Assembly: GCA_018398815.1 (NCBI GenBank)
Contig: CM031595.1
Location: 139,970,170-140,034,169 of the forward strand
Direction: 5' to 3'
Origin: Conus ventricosus
Taxonomy: Eukaryota; Mollusca; Gastropoda; Neogastropoda; Conidae
Length of the DNA: 64,000 nucleotides
Shown here: positions 34,096-44,420 of the stretch, in pieces
Layout: the number at the start of each line of letters is the position of its first letter
How positions within the stretch are numbered: position 1 is the stretch's first letter
The notes under the pieces: generated by a model
Told to the model about the DNA's origin: nothing
Databases searched by the model: none
What the model saw: the letters and a program-made list of their open reading frames with translations, nothing else
Made by a program: the position numbers and the translations under genes

Positions 34096-35070
34096 AGGTG
34101 GGTAGAAGTGAGTGAAACTGTGACAGGCTGTGTGCAAGTATGTCATGTAAAGATGATGATGTGTTTCAGAGACGGGTCAAAATGAGTAAAGTCATGCAAG
34201 GCCATGTGCAGGTGTGTCATGCAAAGATGTGATGTTTGAGAGTTGGATGGAACTACATGAGATGATGCAGGTGTGTCATGTGGAGGTGGTGTTGAATCAG
34301 ACAGAAGTACATGAGATGATGCAGGTGTGTCATGTGGAGGTGGTGTTGAATCAGACAGAAGTACATGAGATGATGCAGGTGTGTCATGTGGAGGTGGTGT
34401 TGAATCAGACAGAAGTACATGAGATGATGCAGGTGTGTCATGTGGAGGTGGTGTTGAATCAGACAGAAGCACATGAGATGATGCAGGTGTGTCCATGTGG
34501 AGGTGGTGTTGAATCAGACAGAAGCACATGAGATGATGCAGGTGTGTCATGTGGAGGGGGTGTTGAATCAGACAGAAGCACATGAGATGATGCAGGTGTG
34601 TCATGTGGAGGTGGTGTTGAATCAGACAGAAGCACATGAGATGATGCAGGTGTGTCATGTGGAGGGGGTGTTGAATCAGACAGAAGTACATGAGATGATG
34701 CAGGTGTGTCATGTGGAGGTGGTGTTGAATCAGACAGAAGTACATGAGATGATGCAGGTGTGTCATGTGGAGGTAGTGTTGAATCAGACAGAAGTACATG
34801 AGATGATGCAGGTGTGTCATGTGGAGGTGGTGTTGAATCAGACAGAAGTACATGAGATGATGCAGGTGTGTCATGTGGAGGTGGTGTTGAATCAGACAGA
34901 AGTACATCAGGTGTGTCATGTGGAGGTGGTGTTGAATCAGACAGAAGTACATGAGATGATGCACACTGAAGTACATGAGATGATGCAGGTGTGTAAATGT
35001 GGAGGGGTGTTGAATCAGACAGAAGTACATGAGATGATGCAGGTGTGTCATGTGGAGGTGGTGTTTGCAT
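34096..35070 (+). repeat. 54-bp minisatellite seeded by exon D, copy 2
   Basis: Two older units begin after TTTCAG at 34096 and 34170. About fifteen younger units follow to 35064, each near 54 bp, with CATGAGATGATGCAGGTGTG and GTTGAATCAGACAGAAG. One translated frame gives the 18-residue unit EVHEMMQVCHVEVVLNQT, close to EVSEVMQGYMQVLLNLD of exon D just downstream. The frame of the array is shifted from that of the exon, so it is unlikely to be translated as part of NBEAL. Confidence 0.9.
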
Positions 35071-35076
35071 TTTCAG

Positions 35077-35185
35077 AGACAAGTGGAAGTGAGCGAGGTG
35101 ATGCAGGGCTACATGCAGGTCCTGCTGAACCTGGATTTGGAGCCATCCGTGGAGACTGACTGCAAGATGCAGCTGGCCATGATCA
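35077..35185 (+). CDS. NBEAL: NBEAL exon D, copy 2
   Basis: After GCATTTTCAG it reads RQVEVSEVMQGYMQVLLNLD, then SVETDCKMQLAMI, ending in phase 1 at ATCA/GTGAGT (a near-perfect donor). It is the only frame without stops. Its 5' half is the apparent source of the adjacent minisatellite. Confidence 0.82.
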
Positions 35186-36090
35186 GTGAGTCCTCCTTCA
35201 CAGTCATGTAGTGTCAGTCTGTTGAATCTTTCATTGTGTCATAGGGTATTGCTCTGTTAAGTCTGATGAGGTGTAGTAAAGGTCTATTAAATCCCTCACG
35301 ATGTTTACCGTAGTTAAATCTTTCATGTTGTCATGGGATGTGGCTTTGTTGAATTTGATAGGATGTGATATAGGTCTTTTAAATCGTTCAAATCTTGTTG
35401 TTTGTTAAATCCTTCATTATATGTCATCTAATGTAGCATTGTTGAATCTGATGAGTCATGATATAGATCTGTTCAATCCTTCATGTTTTTTTGTTTGTTT
35501 TGTTTTGCTTTTTAACTCTTTCATTCCTACTTTTCTGTGAACCATTACTTCCTCTTGTTCCTAGATTCTTATAATATGAGCATTCCCTTCATTCCTGGAT
35601 TTAGAGAAAAAAAAGAAGAAGTATAAAGTGAGAACTGCCATGTATGCAGTAGCAAACCGGCCAGAATAGAGTGGCGACCACTTTCCCATGCTGTAGGGGC
35701 CGTCTGGCGTCCATTCCATTCATAAACACTGCCCCGAAAGCGACCCGGTCATGACGTGTACCGATGACGCAACTTGTACAAAGTTCAAAGCGCTTACCAC
35801 AAAACCGATTTTCTGGCTGCAGGAAGGAAAGGAGGGATTTTGTGCTGCCCGGTTTTTGGGGTTGCAGGAAGGAAAGGTACAATTTCTGCAAACCAGAAAA
35901 CCGGGTTGTAGGTATGAAAGAGTTAATCCTTCATGTTGTTTCGCTCTGTTTAATGTTCATGTGTCATAGGATGTGGCTCTGTTGAATCTTTTGAGGTGTG
36001 GTATAAGGTTGAAAAGGTTAATGGGCTACTGGCCCCCGCTGAAGGGGTGGGTATATGTATATTACATCCTTCATGTGGTGTGGTGTGTTA
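35186..36090. repeat. Degenerate 70-90 bp tandem repeat split by a MITE, copy 2
   Basis: Recurring phrases include GTTGAATCTTT, TTAAATCCTTCATGTTGT, GGATGTGGCT and GATGAGGTGTAG. The MITE at 35512-35926 interrupts it. Confidence 0.55.
35512..35926. mobile_element. TTAA-flanked MITE, copy 2
   Basis: TTAACTCTTTCATTCCTAC at the left matches inverted GTAGGTATGAAAGAGTTAA at the right with one mismatch, and TTAA is the outermost tetranucleotide on both sides. It is 415 bp, non-coding and more GC-rich than the host intron. TTAA targeting suggests piggyBac-type mobilisation. Confidence 0.82.
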
Positions 36091-36314
36091 ATTCTTTCAT
36101 GCTCATAAAACAATTTCTGGTAGTAAAATTTTGCTGTTTTTTAATAAGAAAAAAATTACTTGAAACTTCTGTCAGAAAAGGAGCGGATCTGGTCATTTTT
36201 ATGTTGGTTACACACCCAGAGTAAGGATATCAAAAGATTCCTTTTCTTTGTGAGCTCTATGTTGATCATCAAGATGCCAAACATTACCTGCGTTTTTTGT
36301 CCCTGAATATTGGC

Positions 36315-36740
36315 AACTGGATATGAGAAAATGTGGGTCTGTCAAGTTCTGGTGTTTGTGATCTAATAATCAGATGTGGGTTAGTCTGTTTCTGAGACCT
36401 GTTGTTTAATAATCATCTGTAGATCTGTCGAGTTCCAATGTCTGTGTTCTGATGATCAGATTTGGGTCTGTTAAGTTTTAACATATGTCAGATTCTGATA
36501 TGTTTTCTGATAATCAGATGTAGGTCTTTCTGTTGTTGTTCATGAGATATAGGTCTGTTAAGTTCTGATATCTGTTGTTTGATAATCCTTTGACTGTGTG
36601 TTCTGATATTTTGTATCTGATGTCTGGATGATGGTTGTCACATTCTGATATCTGTTGTCTGGAAATCAGGTTTGGGACTGTCAAATTCTGTTTCCTGTGG
36701 TTTGATCATTAGATTTGGGTTGGATGTGATGATCAGAAAT
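36315..36740. repeat. Degenerate 45-58 bp tandem repeat, copy 2
   Basis: About nine units share CTGTTAAGTTCTGATATCTG and GATAATCAGATTTGGG. Confidence 0.6.
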
Positions 36741-37065
36741 GTGTTCCAGGATTAAATTATTCATTCCTTTCTTGCTTTATTCTTTCTTCTGTTGCATTCC
36801 TCGCTTTCTGACCTATGTGTCTTTCCACAAATAATGTTAGTGGTATTTGTATGTTTCTGAATATCATGTTTCCCACATCTGGTTTAACTGGGCCACCAAC
36901 AAAGGAATCCCAACATTGCCGAGTCTGAAGTATTTCATCGATGATTCATCTTATCCTTGTACATACTGTGACAGTGGGTCAGAAAGATATTTGATTTGCT
37001 TAAAAATTGAATTGTACGAAGCCAAACATTCATAAAAATAAGAAACTTGACATGTTGGTCAAAAG

Positions 37066-37202
37066 ACGGTCAGTGGTTGTGACGTGTGTGGCAGACATGA
37101 TCAATGATATGGTGGCCTGCAATGACAAGTCAGCGCTGCAAGTGTTGATGGTCAGTGGGGGAACGTTTTGATGGCTTCATTGCGCTCCTGCTTAAAACCA
37201 CG
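37066..37202 (+). CDS. NBEAL: Probable NBEAL exon F, copy 2 (one extra T)
   Basis: The frame RRSVVVTCVADMINDMVACN continues through SALQVLMVSGGTF. It needs one fewer T at ACGTTTTG to go on as DGFIALLLKTT before ACG/GTCAGT. The start is uncertain because the AG at 37064-37065 lacks a good pyrimidine tract; the frame is open further upstream. Confidence 0.6.
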
Positions 37203-37313
37203 GTCAGTTCTCTTTCATGCTGTCTTTCGCTTATTGTTAAAAAACAGTGAGTTTTTTTAGCCAGTCACAATCTGATTGATAATGTGGGATTGCTATTTGG
37301 TCAGATGTGACAG

Positions 37314-37447
37314 TGCAAAAAACTGGTGGATGTGTTCCAATGTTTGATCAAGCATGTCATGCAGAAGCTGACTAAAATCCTGTATCAACATAGATCAACT
37401 GTGATTAAAATGAATTGCCAACATTCAGATTTGAGACAGCTGAACAA
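37314..37447 (+). CDS. NBEAL: Probable NBEAL exon G, copy 2
   Basis: It starts in phase 0 as exon F requires, reads KKLVDVFQCLIKHVMQKLTK and continues open to the strong donor CAA/GTAAGA. It ends in phase 2, which does not match exon H. Confidence 0.55.
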
Positions 37448-37922
37448 GTAAGATTTAATGTACACTGAAATGAACAGTTTCTGAAGGAAAATCGTTTGAT
37501 TCAATTTGCTGTTCAATACTTATATATTGTATGATAGCATTTGATAGGCATAGTCGGCAGAACAATAAACAACAATCAATAAATGGTTAATAGTGATCAG
37601 GTTTTATATCAAAATATCAACAACAGCATCCTGAAAGTTTGTCACTTCAGTTGTGTGGAAAATGTGTGAATCTTGTTGTAGTTTGATTTAATTCGTGAGA
37701 GATTTCATGCTTTTTGTCTTGATACCACTTATTCGTCTATCTGTGCATGGAATTCAGTATGTTTTGTTTTTCCCTTGTCACTGATTAGAGAGAAATTCTC
37801 CAAACAGCACAATGCCCAACAACTGTAATAGGAAATAGCATTATAATCAATTAGATGGAAACACTCAGAAATGATATGCAAGATGAGTGTCATGACTGCT
37901 GAAGCATGTATGCTGATTTCAG

Positions 37923-38006
37923 CTGACTGGAGTGGATGCGCAGAAACTAGCCATGGCGGTAGTAAGGGTGATGCAGGCCATTCTGTCTGGGTCATCTAAT
38001 GCTAAA
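37923..38006 (+). CDS. NBEAL: NBEAL exon H, only in copy 2
   Basis: 28 codons behind GCTGATTTCAG, reading LTGVDAQKLAMAVVRVMQAI then LSGSSNAK, donor AAA/GTAAGT. Both splice sites are good. The corresponding region of copy 1 is absent (junction about 9806-9830). Confidence 0.78.
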
Positions 38007-39128
38007 GTAAGTTCCTCACTTTTCTGTGATTTCCATTCTGAAGTATGGAAGTTGACACAAGCGGTAGGTGTATGTTGCTATTCAGCAAATACACATCATT
38101 CCTTGTCTCTAACCCTCGTAGAACTACGAATTGTCTGTAGTTTCTGTGTTTCAAACCCACTGTAAAAACTCATTGTCTTGCTGACAACAAGACCTATGAC
38201 TTCATTTCATGCTGTATCAGTTCACCTTTGGTGTTTTTGGCCTCTCATGGGACTTGCAGGAATAGTAATCATGTAATACTGGTGGCGGAAGGGTCTTATG
38301 CAGAAAAGTGGCGTCAAAGAGGCCGCTCAAAAGTGAGCCTGAATTAGAAGTTAGAGATGAAAGAGGAAGTCATATTAGAAAGCTCTAAAAATATGAAAAC
38401 AAAACGTCAATGATTACGAGTCAACAATATCCATAGAAATGTATGATGTAGCATCCTGTGCTGAAGCTGATCTCAAAGCCTTCTGTCTTCTTGGAGCTGT
38501 GTTTGACAGATTGATCAGGTATTGGGAATGACAGTTGTTAGCATCCTATAGAAACTGTCAAAATATCAATCTAAGGCAGATTCCTTGAAGTATATACCCT
38601 AGTTTAGTGTGTACCTGCTAACTATTAACCCATGAAAAGCTTAGTAATTTGGTGTTTTTGTTAATTTTTTTTCCCTCCTGTTGGTTGTCAATTTTTAAAC
38701 CTTTACATTTATTTCAAACCATTGATAATGATGTTCACAGAACAGAATAGATTGTCCCCTTTACAAAAATCAATCAGATCATTTGTGACTTGGCTTGTTT
38801 TTTGTTACAATTGGCATTTGTATAGATTCAGACAAAGAGAATGACAGTTTAACATAAATCTTGTCATGGTTTGTATAAAGAAACAGAGGACCTGAGTAGT
38901 TAATTTGTGGAAATGCAACCACATTCATACCACTGAAAACATCCATTATACTGTTGTAAATTGGGGTACTGCTTCTGAGGGTATTTTGGTCCCTAGGCAT
39001 GTCTGTTGTCAGCAGTGTTGATACAGAACTCCACTTTCTCATGGCTGCTTATTTGCTTGTCCTAAGAAAGCCATATTGAAAGTTAACATCCAGTTTTTTG
39101 TCTGTTTGTTGTATGTTTTTGTTTGCAG
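38007..39128. other. Intron sequence, mostly absent from copy 1
   Basis: AT-rich intron. The part up to about 38800 has no counterpart in copy 1. No repeat or coding signal was recognised. Confidence 0.5.
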
Positions 39129-39182
39129 ATGTGTGGCAGGGATGGTTGCCTTGTAGCTGAGAGTTCTTTTACATGTGTAAAT
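39129..39182 (+). CDS. NBEAL: Probable NBEAL exon I, copy 2
   Basis: Behind TTTTGTTTGCAG, it reads MCGRDGCLVAESSFTCVN. I placed the end at AAT/GTATGT because this keeps phase 0 with exons H and J. The frame actually stays open to a TAG at 39294, so a longer exon is possible if its donor differs. Confidence 0.5.
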
Positions 39183-39716
39183 GTATGTTCTGCACAAATG
39201 CTCAATTTACTCTCTTACTCAAAAGAGGAGAATGCTGCCAGCCACTTCATGTTAACTGGAAAATGGAGAGGAAGAGAAACACCCACTCCATGCTAGGTTT
39301 GAATTTTGCTTCTGGAATTGTCTACCTTGATAGGCAAGTGAGTAGCAGTGAATATCTCCAACCTCATTTTTTGATATCCACTCACAGTGATTATGCTTGA
39401 GTCATTCACAGTTAGCGCCCACTGGGAGAACCTCTCTCAGGTCTAAAGGAAGGAGAGGTGCAGTGCAATGCCATGGTATGTCCCTGCACTGAGAACACTA
39501 TTCCCACCATAGATCTTCTAGAATCCTCTTCATCAGTCTCCCCGTTTGAGATTCTCATTGGCAATTGTGTCTTAGTATTTGTTGTGTTAGGAGCAAAGAT
39601 TGACATTGGTCAGCTGAATGACTGAGATTATGAAACTACTGAATGTTATTTACTTTTTGTGTCAGAGATAGGTATGTTGTATGTATATACTATTTAAGTT
39701 GGGAAGAAATTCTTTG

Positions 39717-39717
<1 letters not shown>

Positions 39718-39771
<54 letters not shown>
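39718..39771. repeat. (GT)n microsatellite
   Basis: About 25 GT units, longer than the equivalent run in copy 1 (10718-10754). Confidence 0.9.
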
Positions 39772-39772
<1 letters not shown>

Positions 39773-39928
39773 GTGAACTGTGAGTATGTTGTGTGTTTAC
39801 GCCAATGTGTGTGTATATGTCCAATTTAGTATGTGTCATTTTGGGAAAATGAGGATGGATGATGACAGTAGAAAATGATTTATAACAGTGAGTGTAAAGA
39901 AGTGGGTTTTTTTCTTTGACATTTTCAG

Positions 39929-40027
39929 GCCTTGTTTGAAGGCAGAGTTGGCTATCAGCGTTTCGTCGAAGCTCTAAAAAGTCTGGGTCAGCCTTCCATG
40001 GAACTGCTGCAGACACTGCTGGATCTG
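39929..40027 (+). CDS. NBEAL: NBEAL exon J, copy 2
   Basis: 33 codons, phase 0 at both ends: ALFEGRVGYQRFVEALKSLG, then PSMELLQTLLDL. This is one of the clearest family signatures in the window. The acceptor is CATTTTCAG and the donor GTAAGT. The DIRS-B insertion lies in the following intron. Confidence 0.92.
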
Positions 40028-40347
40028 GTAAGTTATGGAGACTGACAATGAAGCAGGTAGCATTGGTGGTAGTAGAAAGCTTCCTTATGTGCCAGAGTAA
40101 ACAATGTTAAAAAGAAATATAAGATCCATCAGAAAACACTATGGACTATGTTATATTTTAGATTCTCTTTTCGAAAAGAACATATCAGTAGAAATTTGTA
40201 CAATAGGTGTAGGTATGCAATGTGTGTGTGTGTGTATGCATATGTGTGTGCGCATACCTGCATATGTGCTTGCTTGAGCGTGACTGAGTGAATGGATGGT
40301 GAGAAGATGAAAATATGTTTTAATTACACATACTAAACGTGGCCACT

Positions 40348-40465
40348 AATGCATAAGCGGCAGCAATTTGCTATCCCTGCCTCGTATACAATAAAGTCCG
40401 TACGGACAACAAAACCCCTGAAGGGCCTCGTGCCTCGCGCATGCTCAGAACAGTCCTCTTTTCTC
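40348..40465 (+). repeat. DIRS-B left terminal inverted repeat
   Basis: It runs from GCATAAGCGGCAGCAATTTG to GAACAGTCCTCTTTTCTCG. It pairs with 45767-45889 with few mismatches. Confidence 0.9.
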
Positions 40466-40733
40466 GCAGCCATTTTCCCGTTAAGCCGCGTGTACATGAA
40501 CGGCTAAGTATTTTGACTTTTCTCGCAATCGATCGATTGTTGTTGCTGTCGTTGGTGTCCTTGCTTATGTTTTCCACTTAAGGGAGAAACGTTGTGAAGC
40601 GATTGGGTGGTAAGGCGAGATTAGAAGGTTTCGTCTCTCGATTCCCACATCTCGCCGGCTGGCGCTTTTCTATAGCCCCGCCAATTCCTCCTCTCCCTTC
40701 AGCGTCACTTTCTCCCGAGGGTTCACCTCAACT

Positions 40734-40935
40734 CAGCTTCGGGTTCTGTTGTCGTGACGCGAGCTCTTTCTCGCAACCCTCAATTCGTGACGGTGATCTG
40801 GCTCAGCTTCAGTTCTGTCGATCCCGTCACGCGAGCTCTTTCTCGCAACCCTCATTTTGTGGCGGTGATCAGCTCAGCTTCGGTTCTGTTTGATCTCGCC
40901 CCTTTGCCCCATAACGGCGAGCGACTCAGCCTCGG
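40734..40935 (+). repeat. About 71-bp tandem repeat in DIRS-B leader
   Basis: Two full units and a partial third share CAGCTTCGGTTCTGT, GTCACGCGAGCTCTTTCTCG and GGCGGTGATC. It lies between the left terminal repeat and the gag start. Confidence 0.85.
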
Positions 40936-40994
40936 TTCTGTCGCATCCGTTAGTACACCTGTGTTCAGTGTTTACTGCCACAGTTCGATTCCCA

Positions 40995-42576
40995 TGGCAG
41001 AATCGAGGTGTACGGCCCTCTACGGAGGCGCCGGGCATGAGGGGACTATGCTCACCCCCCCCTCGCCCGGTAGGCGATCCAAGGAAGCAACTCCTGCTCA
41101 AGGGCCTCGAATCTAGTCGCCCCCGGTTGTTTCCCTTCCCCCGCCTCATGTGTCTGCCTCTGCTTTTGGGCAGTCCATGGGTGTCGCCCTACTTCCCGAG
41201 CACCCCTCAGGGACACGGCGCATTCGGCCCCCCACTTTCAGGGTTGGCCAGCAGCCACATTATTCGCCCCCCCATCAGGGGTCAGGGCCCTTGCCTGGGC
41301 GCCATGGGCCCATGCAATATCCCCGAACATGGGCTTTCCTCAGCCCCCTGCTCCGGGTTCCTGGTGGCCGGTTTTATGTCCAGCCCTCCACCAGTGCAGC
41401 ATCTGCCTCCCAGGCTCCCTCTGCCCTTCCGGGGTCTGACCCCTCCCCCGGGGATGTACTGGGGAACCAGCCATCCCAGGGCCACTCAGGGCCCTCGCCG
41501 CGCTCCACGCTTCGCCGGGGGCGGCCACTCCACGGTCCTGTGGGGTCCGACCTGGCGGACTCTGAGTCAGAGGATGAGGACCGGTCACCCGGTTCTTATC
41601 TTTCCAAGACTCGGTGGCTGTGCTGGCTTCCCTGGTTCCGGGGGCAGTGTCAACCTCTCAGGAGGCCAGGGCCCCCTGCCCTTCGGCAGCGGAACTTGCC
41701 CTGGGATCTCGCCCATCGGCGGCTAGGCCCTCCTCGCTCCTAAAGGAGTCAGTTATGGTGGCCGACTGCATGAGGAGGGCCCAAATACGAGTCAGGGGCA
41801 CGGAGGCGCAGGACCCCGTGCCTGGTTCAGTCCCTGATTTTCCTTCCGCGTTGGCGTGCGGGAAATTCCTTAGACCAGAGAGTCTTCCATTTGCCAAGAA
41901 GCCGCTCTTCCCCCTCTCCCAGGAGGACCTCCTACTGGTCCAGGAGAGGTCAAAATCGCACACTAGACACGTGTCCCTCTCAGAGCGCTGCCTTGCGGAG
42001 TGGGAAGAGTCTGCGCGGAGGGGTTTGGAGGCCATATCTGTTATGGATTCCTTTCTAGGGGGACTAGTGTCTGCCCTTAGGGATCCTGATTCTGGTTCCT
42101 TCGCCATCCGCCAGTCCGCGGACCCAACTGCTGTGGTAGCCTGTATCCAGTCAATGGCTGAAGGGCTTAAGTATTCGGCTGGGGCCTTCACTAGGCTCCA
42201 TCTGAACTCAGTTCTGGCTAGGAGAGATGCGGTCCTATTGGCATCTTCTGTGACCCGTTCTCCATCTGCCCGCGCTTCCCTCAGAGCCTTGCCTGTCAAG
42301 TCAGGGTCTCTGTTCGGGAATCACGTGCAGGCCACCATCAAGAGCCAGGCCGAGATTAGGCGTGACCTCGCCTTTCAGTCAGGCCCCCATCCTTCACGCC
42401 CTGGTTCAAAACGCAAGGCGCCAGCGCCTTTCTCGTCACCGGGTCCTTCTCAACCCAAGGGACGACGGTCATTTGGACCCCGGGGGACCAGAGGCAGGCA
42501 ACCAAGCAGGGGTCGGCCTCCGACTCGGCCGGCGGGTCCGAAAGCTCCCACGCCTCCGACGGCCCACCCCCAATGA
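40995..42576 (+). pseudogene. DIRS-B gag-like ORF1
   Basis: It begins MAESRCTALYGGAGHEG and passes through at least two frame changes. The last 320 codons (41614-42576) are clean and contain an Ala/Leu/Ser-rich helical part (RGLEAISVMDSFLGGLVSAL) and a basic, Pro/Arg/Gly-rich tail (GRQPSRGRPPTRP). This is a typical DIRS gag layout, without zinc knuckle. Its stop overlaps the start of the polymerase region. Confidence 0.7.
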
Positions 42577-43494
42577 CTCGCCCCCGACCTGGGTACTTCA
42601 CCCCAGGGCAGTCCTGTGGGCAGTCTGTCCAGGCACCTCAGTGCCTGGGAGCGGCTTCCCGCAAGCCCTTGGGCTCTGCGGGTGATCAGGTCGAGGTTTC
42701 GTCTTCCTTGGGGTGCAGTGAAGGCTCCTCTCACGCCTTCCCCTCCCCCTTTCGCTCCTCCTCGGGATCTGGCTGCCTCTCAGGCCTTAGACCAGGAGGT
42801 CCTTTCGCTGTTAGCCAAGGGAGCCACAGAGGAAGTTCTCTCCATTCCTCTCCGGGATTTTATGGCCGCATTTTTGTGGTCCCCAAAGCTTCCGGAGGAT
42901 GGAGACCGGTTCTGGATCTTTCGCCCTTGAACAGGTTTTCTTATCGTCCTCCGTTTTCGGATGGAAACCCCCATGTCAGTCCGCGATGCCATGCATCCCG
43001 GCGACTGGGCGGTATCCATCGACTTGAAGGATGCATACTTCCATCTCTTGATCCACCCAAGGGACAGGAAGTACCTCCGCTTCGCGTGGAGAGGCCGTGT
43101 TTTTCAGTTCAGGGCTCTTCCCTTTGGACTAGCCCCGGCCCCCTGGGTTTTCACGAAGGTGGCTCGGGAACTTTGCTTGCACGTTCGGGAGAAAGGAATT
43201 CGTTTGAAGGCCTATCTAGACGATTGGCTTCTCCTTGCCTCATCCAGCACTCTGTGCTCCCAGCAAGCCCTACAGGTTTTAAGCCTCTGTCAGCAGCTGG
43301 GATTCGTTCGCAACGAGGAGAAGTCCGATCTCACCCCGTCGCAACAGTTTCAGTTTCTGGGCATGTCCTTCCACACCACCGACTGGCTGGTCTCTCCGAC
43401 CCGCCAGCGCCTTGTTCGCCTCCAGCACCTCTTGGCCCACCTCCTTTCCTTGGATCAGGCGCCACCAGAAAGCTGGCCTCTCTTCTGGGTCTGA
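42573..43494 (+). pseudogene. DIRS-B reverse transcriptase
   Basis: The first part is split over two frames and contains GRIFVVPKASGGWRPVLDLS. From 42961 it is open and shows DWAVSIDLKDAYFHLLIHP (palm Asp), RALPFGLAPAPWVFTKV, the YLDD box in RLKAYLDDWLLLA, and EKSDLTPSQQFQFLGM. The order matches RT palm and fingers motifs of DIRS elements. Confidence 0.88.
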
Positions 43495-43499
43495 TGGAG

Positions 43500-44420
43500 T
43501 CCTTGGCCCCCTTAGTGCCCCTCGGACGTCTGCACAAACGCCGTTTTCAACGCCTTTTTCGCAAGCGTTGGTCTCAGGCACTGCAGTCGTGGGACCTTCC
43601 GATCCCTCTCGGGCAGTGGTTCCAGTCATCGGTGGTACAATTGGCACTCCCAGTCCTGGCTAGCTCAGGGAGTCCCCATCTCTCCCCCTCCTCCACAGGA
43701 GGACCTGTTCACGGACGCGTCCCAGTCCGGGTGGGGTGCCCACGTCAGCTCTCTGACGGCCTCCGGGCAATGGTCCCCGAGATGGGGTCCTGGCATATCA
43801 ATCGGCTGGAGCTGGAAGCCGTCTTCCAGCCCTCAAGGAGTTTCTTCCCTTCCTGAAAGGAAAACACATTCTCCTCAACACCGACAACACGACGGTAGGC
43901 GTGTTATATCAACAAGCAGGGGGGGGCGCGTTCTCACTCCCTGTCCCTGAGGTCGGAACAGCTGCTTCTTTGGTGCGAGACACATTCAATCCGGATCTCG
44001 GCCAAGCATGTTCCTGGGAAGATCAACATTCTCGCGGGACTCCCTCAGCAGGTCGCACATGGTTCTTCCCTCAGAATGGACTCTCGTCCACTCGATCCTA
44101 GAACCTCTCTGGACTGTATGGTTCAAACCACAGGTGGACCTGTTCGCCACCCGGTTCAACCACCGTCTCCAGCTGTATGTCTCCCCAGTTCCGGATCCGG
44201 CAGCGTGGGCCGTGGACGCCCTGTCCATCCCTTGGTCCGGCCTGACGGGCTATGCCTTTCCCCCGTTCCCCATTCTGGGAAAGGTTCTCCGCAAGGCAAG
44301 GGAAGATGCAGCCACGCTTATTCTGGTGGCTCCACGCTGGCCGGCCCAAGCGTGGTTTCCGGAACTGTTACACACTGTCGCACGTGCCCCCGATACCGCT
44401 CGCCTTAAAGGCAAGGTCCC
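43500..44420 (+). pseudogene. DIRS-B connection and RNase H region
   Basis: The RNase H start is encoded near 43700-43750 (DLFTDASQSGWGAHV), the INRLELEAV helix near 43798-43830, and the NTDNTTVGVLYQQAGG segment near 43880. The DIRS-typical downstream segment reads VDLFATRFNHRLQLYVSPVP and PWSGLTGYAFPPFPIL. At least three frame changes occur. Confidence 0.82.

Noticed and set aside
34240..35070. CRISPR-like direct repeat array
   Set aside because: Head-to-tail units without unique spacers in an animal intron; a minisatellite.
34143..35159. Long ORFs on both strands across the 54-bp array
   Set aside because: The unit length is a multiple of three, so all frames tend to stay open. The frames are not continuous with exon D.
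36253..36322. Exon-like frame LYVDHQDAKHYLRFLSLN
   Set aside because: Stops right after Trp-Ile, has no donor, and its phase cannot follow exon D.
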